A stretch of 7,950 bases of DNA. Origin: JAIRQK01 sp047974135. GTDB taxonomy: Bacteria; Campylobacterota; Campylobacteria; Campylobacterales; Campylobacteraceae. Below, one piece after another: positions 5,620-7,950 of this stretch. The stretch is taken from the NCBI GenBank assembly GCA_047974135.1, contig JBKECC010000049.1, positions 1 through 7,950 on the forward strand. The letters are read 5' to 3'. Each line of letters starts with the position of its first letter. Position 1 is the first letter of the stretch. The notes beneath the pieces were generated by a model. It searched no databases, had not been told where the DNA came from, and saw only the letters and a list, made by a program, of their open reading frames with translations. A program made the translations under genes and the position numbers.

Positions 5620-5630
5620 TTACATGTAAA
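5620..5630. repeat. Third palindrome copy downstream of mnmG
   Basis: TTACATGTAAA, with the exact 10-bp core at 5620-5629. Its centre lies 41 bases from that of the second copy in the 38-bp palindrome, close to four helical turns, and about 70 bases upstream of the response-regulator -10 box. Confidence 0.9.
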
Positions 5631-5688
5631 CTCTTTTTCAAACAAAGAGAGATGTCACAAAAATTTATAATAAATATAAAAAGCTGTA

Positions 5689-5697
5689 TGATATAAT
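5689..5697 (+). promoter_or_regulatory. Extended -10 promoter of the two-component operon
   Basis: TGATATAAT is a perfect TGnTATAAT extended -10. The predicted start is about 5704, leaving a leader of about 98 bases before the ATG at 5803. Another TATAAT at 5666-5671 is an alternative. Confidence 0.6.
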
Positions 5698-5802
5698 TCT
5701 GAAAAATGCAAGACAGAAAAATATTTAAGGTTCAAAAAAGCAAATCTTTATCTTTTTATTTTGTTGATAGCACTGCTTTATGATGCCACCAAGGAGACAA
5801 CG

Positions 5803-6477
5803 ATGACACTAAAAAATATAAAGATACTATACGCAGAAGATGAGGGTTTTGTGCATGATAGTATGGTTGAGCTACTTGGATTTTTCTCAAACAATATAGT
5901 CACTGCAAAAGATGGAAGTGAAGCTTTTTTGCTGTATCAAAAAGAGAAACCAGATATAGTTATAGCAGATATTGAGATGCCTGGTATGAATGGTTTGGAG
6001 TTAGCAGAACAAATTCGTAAAAATGACAAGAAAGTTCAAATCATCATAACAACCGCTTATACAAATACCGAGTATCTTTTAAAAGCAGTGGAGTTAAATA
6101 TTGTAAAATATCTCATCAAGCCTATATCATTAGCGAATATAGAAAAAGTGTTGAGTGTTTGCATGGAAAACATCATAAGATTAGATAATCCTAAAAAATA
6201 CTTCAATAAGAAAGATTATTATGACGTTAGAGCAAAGCAATTAATAATTGACGATAAAGAGGTTAGCTTAGATTATCATGAAAAAAAATTTTTTGAACTC
6301 CTGATTAAAACCCCAGGTCGTGTTGTCTCTTATAATGAGCTTGAGAACACTGTATGGCAACACGGAATGAGCACTTCTGCTATAAGATCTTTGGTCTTTA
6401 ATTTAAGAAATAAACTTCCAGATGGCATTATCAAAAATGTTTCAAAAACAGGATATAAGGTTGTTATAAAAGAGTAA
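5803..6477 (+). CDS. OmpR/PhoB-family response regulator (receiver plus winged-helix DNA-binding domain)
   Basis: The 224-residue protein has an N-terminal receiver domain (residues 5-120). Its acidic pair is Glu12-Asp13 (YAEDEG), the phospho-acceptor is Asp56 (IVIADIEMPGMNG), the switch threonine is Thr84 (ITTAYT), and Lys106-Pro107 complete the site. Residues 130-224 form a Trans_Reg_C winged helix (SLDYHEKKFFELLIKTPGRVVS, recognition segment around SAIRSLVFNLRNKL, terminal hairpin NVSKTGYKVV). It should bind DNA as a dimer when phosphorylated by the kinase encoded next. The start is set by AAGGAG 6 bases before the ATG at 5803; a TTG 42 bases upstream, in frame, lacks a ribosome site and adds residues outside the fold. 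Target genes cannot be read from the sequence. Confidence 0.95.
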   Translation: MTLKNIKILYAEDEGFVHDSMVELLGFFSNNIVTAKDGSEAFLLYQKEKPDIVIADIEMPGMNGLELAEQIRKNDKKVQIIITTAYTNTEYLLKAVELNIVKYLIKPISLANIEKVLSVCMENIIRLDNPKKYFNKKDYYDVRAKQLIIDDKEVSLDYHEKKFFELLIKTPGRVVSYNELENTVWQHGMSTSAIRSLVFNLRNKLPDGIIKNVSKTGYKVVIKE

Positions 6478-6479
6478 AT

Positions 6480-7950
6480 GTGCAAAATTTTTTATTAGTA
6501 TTTTTACTTTTTTTTACTACCAATCTTTTTGGACTTGATATCACTCCAAAAGAGATATCCGTATATAAACAGATAGATATGACTTATAGCTTAAGTAGCA
6601 TAGAAGAAGCCATATCAAATCCACAAATGTTTGAAAGCACAAAGTCTTTTACAAGAATTTTGAGAAGAAAGCAAAACAATGACAATCTTTGGCTGAAAAT
6701 ACCTCTAGTAAATGATAGCAATATTGCAGTGAGTAAGGTTTGGATAGCGAAGTGGGACCGCGCATATTTTGATATTTATCTTGTAAATGAAAAAAGCGTA
6801 GAATTACACGAGAAAATCAACTCAAACGAATACCTAAAAAAGTCTTTAGTTTTTACAATACCTCCACATAGTCAAAGGGTTATGTATATACACGTAAAGA
6901 CAAAAGAGGCGTTAGACCTATTTAGTTATATCTATTTTGTAGATGCAAAAGATGCGGAAAAGTTTGTTATAAACACAGAGAGATATTATCATCACGGACT
7001 TTTGTTTGGCATACTTCTTACCATGTCGATTTATAGCTTTTTTACCTATTTTTCTGTTAATGCAAAAGAGTTTTTGTATCTTGGTTTTTATCAAGTATGG
7101 ATTTTGATAGCAACTTCTGAAGTTTGGCAATACTTCTATCAACTCTTAAAAGACTCTCCAAATATAGCACATCTTTTGCTTAATGACCTTTATGCTTATA
7201 GTATTATGCTTTTTTATATCATATTTACAAAGGTGTTTTTCAATACAAAAGAGAAAATGCCTAAATTCAACACTTTTTTAAATATCACGATAGTTGCTTT
7301 GATTCCCCTTGATATGTGGCGAGGGCAGGTTTACTATGGTGCTTTTTTCCCTATTGTTTTTATAGCCGTTGGTTTTTACGAAGCTTATAAGAAAAATATA
7401 GCAGCACTTTTTTATGCTTTAGGATTTTTAGGATTTGTGACTTATTATCTACTTGTAAATCTTTCAAGAATGTTTGAGTGGGGGATATATCTTGAATTTA
7501 CAAATGCAAGACAAATCTTTACATGTATAGAATCTTTTGTCTTTAGTATAGCGATTTATTTCAAGATAAAATCTGTTGTAAAAGAGAAAAATGAAGCAAA
7601 AGAAGCCTCTTTAAAATATGAAAAAATAATGATAGAACAGTCTCGTTTTGCTACAATGGGAGAGATGATAGCTTCTATCGCTCACCAATGGAAACAACCT
7701 CTTAATCATCTTAGTCTTATTATCAATAACCTTTACTTAGCAAAACAAAGGGATCAATTAAGTAGTGAGTATTTGAAAAAGAAAGTATCAGAAGCGGAAC
7801 AACAATTAAAGTTTATGAGCACAACAGTAGAGGATTTTAGTACATTTTTTGCTCAAAAAGGAAAACAAGAAGAGTTTAGTTTAAAAGAAGTTTGTGAGTA
7901 CGCAATAAAACTCGTTGAAAGTAGATCTAAAAAACAAAGAGTTACCATAA
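6480..7950 (+). CDS. 7TMR-DISM sensor histidine kinase, C-terminus beyond the window
   Basis: An uninterrupted frame of 490 codons starts at GTG 6480, two bases after the response-regulator stop, and runs off the right edge. The GTG has AAGAG 5 bases upstream. The ATG at 6478 is in another frame and stops after six codons, and the next in-frame ATG would lose the signal peptide. Order: signal sequence (residues 1-18, QNFLLVFLLFFTTNLFG), a periplasmic beta-rich domain of the 7TMR-DISMED2 type (about 20-165), about seven membrane helices (about 170-364), a charged coiled-coil linker (about 365-390), then a HisKA dimerisation domain with phospho-acceptor His402 in SIAHQWKQPLN. The ATP-binding domain has not begun or has only just begun at the edge. 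It very probably phosphorylates the adjacent regulator. The ligand is unknown; DISMED2 domains are thought to bind carbohydrates or similar small molecules. Confidence 0.93.
   Translation, partial: MQNFLLVFLLFFTTNLFGLDITPKEISVYKQIDMTYSLSSIEEAISNPQMFESTKSFTRILRRKQNNDNLWLKIPLVNDSNIAVSKVWIAKWDRAYFDIYLVNEKSVELHEKINSNEYLKKSLVFTIPPHSQRVMYIHVKTKEALDLFSYIYFVDAKDAEKFVINTERYYHHGLLFGILLTMSIYSFFTYFSVNAKEFLYLGFYQVWILIATSEVWQYFYQLLKDSPNIAHLLLNDLYAYSIMLFYIIFTKVFFNTKEKMPKFNTFLNITIVALIPLDMWRGQVYYGAFFPIVFIAVGFYEAYKKNIAALFYALGFLGFVTYYLLVNLSRMFEWGIYLEFTNARQIFTCIESFVFSIAIYFKIKSVVKEKNEAKEASLKYEKIMIEQSRFATMGEMIASIAHQWKQPLNHLSLIINNLYLAKQRDQLSSEYLKKKVSEAEQQLKFMSTTVEDFSTFFAQKGKQEEFSLKEVCEYAIKLVESRSKKQRVTI
7518..7527. 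repeat. Partial palindrome copy inside the histidine kinase gene
   Basis: TTTACATGTA followed by TAG instead of AAA. It reads Phe-Thr-Cys-Ile in the last membrane helix region. It is the only trace of the motif in the two-component operon and may be chance. Confidence 0.4.

Larger units (their letters stand above)
5595..5802. other. Intergenic region between mnmG and the response regulator
   Basis: No gene is supported here. The first part holds the last intergenic palindrome copy (5620-5630). The stretch from 5640 to 5700 is very A+T-rich and carries the response-regulator promoter. The final 100 bases are the predicted untranslated leader, with no fold I can recognise. A 25-codon open frame (5706-5783) starts at the predicted transcript start and has no ribosome binding site. 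Confidence 0.6.

Noticed and set aside
145..5630. Palindrome copies as a CRISPR array or insertion-sequence ends
   Set aside because: The spacing is irregular from 16 to nearly 1900 bases, there are no uniform spacers, no transposase and no target-site duplications.
5557..5630. Origin of replication near mnmG (gidA)
   Set aside because: gidA neighbours oriC in some bacteria, but there are no DnaA-box clusters, no dnaA or parAB here, and the palindrome does not resemble a DnaA box.
5706..5783. 25-codon frame (MQDRKIFKVQ...) in the response-regulator leader
   Set aside because: It begins almost at the predicted transcript start with no Shine-Dalgarno, so it would have to be leaderless; nothing in its content suggests a regulatory leader peptide.
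6918..7142. 74-codon minus-strand frame in the kinase gene
   Set aside because: It is antisense to the membrane region of the histidine kinase, a basic sequence without a start signal.
1..7950. tRNA, rRNA or known riboswitch (including FMN riboswitch before ribE or cobalamin riboswitch before nikK)
   Set aside because: The ribE leader is only about 29 bases and the nikK upstream gap about 104 bases; both are too short for those riboswitches, and no cloverleaf or conserved RNA core was seen.

Overview
The window is an A+T-rich (roughly 65% by eye) bacterial chromosome segment. Its proteins look like Campylobacterota (formerly Epsilonproteobacteria), probably a free-living Sulfurimonas-, Sulfurospirillum- or Arcobacter-like organism. 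The clues are the histidine kinase H-box SIAHQWKQPLN behind a 7TMR-DISM sensor, the perfect TATAAT -10 boxes without clear -35 boxes, and the short, tightly packed operons. The genus is an inference.

Layout. Bases 1-1508 (minus strand) hold three genes of an ECF-type nickel/cobalt uptake system in the order nikK, nikM, nikL; nikL runs off the left edge. Bases 1613-2937 (minus) hold ribE (riboflavin synthase) and pgeF (multicopper-oxidase-fold 'laccase domain' protein), joined by a one-base TAATG overlap. Bases 3021-3551 (minus) hold an unrecognised secreted protein with four cysteines. mnmG (tRNA U34 modification) reads rightward from 3690 to 5558 and is divergent from the secreted-protein gene. 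After a 244-base intergenic region comes a two-component system on the plus strand: an OmpR/PhoB-type response regulator (5803-6477) and, two bases later from a GTG codon, a 7TMR-DISM histidine kinase that is open to the right edge (6480-7950).

The most striking feature is not a gene. The palindrome TTACATGTAA, usually extended to TTTACATGTAAA, occurs ten times exactly, with two near-matches (2947 and 7518). Base composition predicts about 0.03 copies in 8 kb. Four copies (counting the 2947 near-match) lie directly in front of gene starts (nikL, ribE, the secreted-protein gene, mnmG), in three of them running into or abutting the Shine-Dalgarno sequence. Three lie inside pgeF, always in the frame reading Leu-His-Val. 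Two are fused into a perfect 38-bp palindrome at the mnmG stop codon, with another 41 bp further on. This is either a genome-wide iterated palindrome or the operator of a broadly acting regulator; the sequence alone cannot decide. I do not recognise it as a described element.

Functionally the genes are independent housekeeping units: metal uptake, flavin synthesis, peptidoglycan/purine quality control and tRNA modification, plus an environmental sensor pair. Links between them (for example riboflavin synthesis feeding the FAD enzyme MnmG) are loose. What ties the non-sensor part together at sequence level is the shared palindrome.
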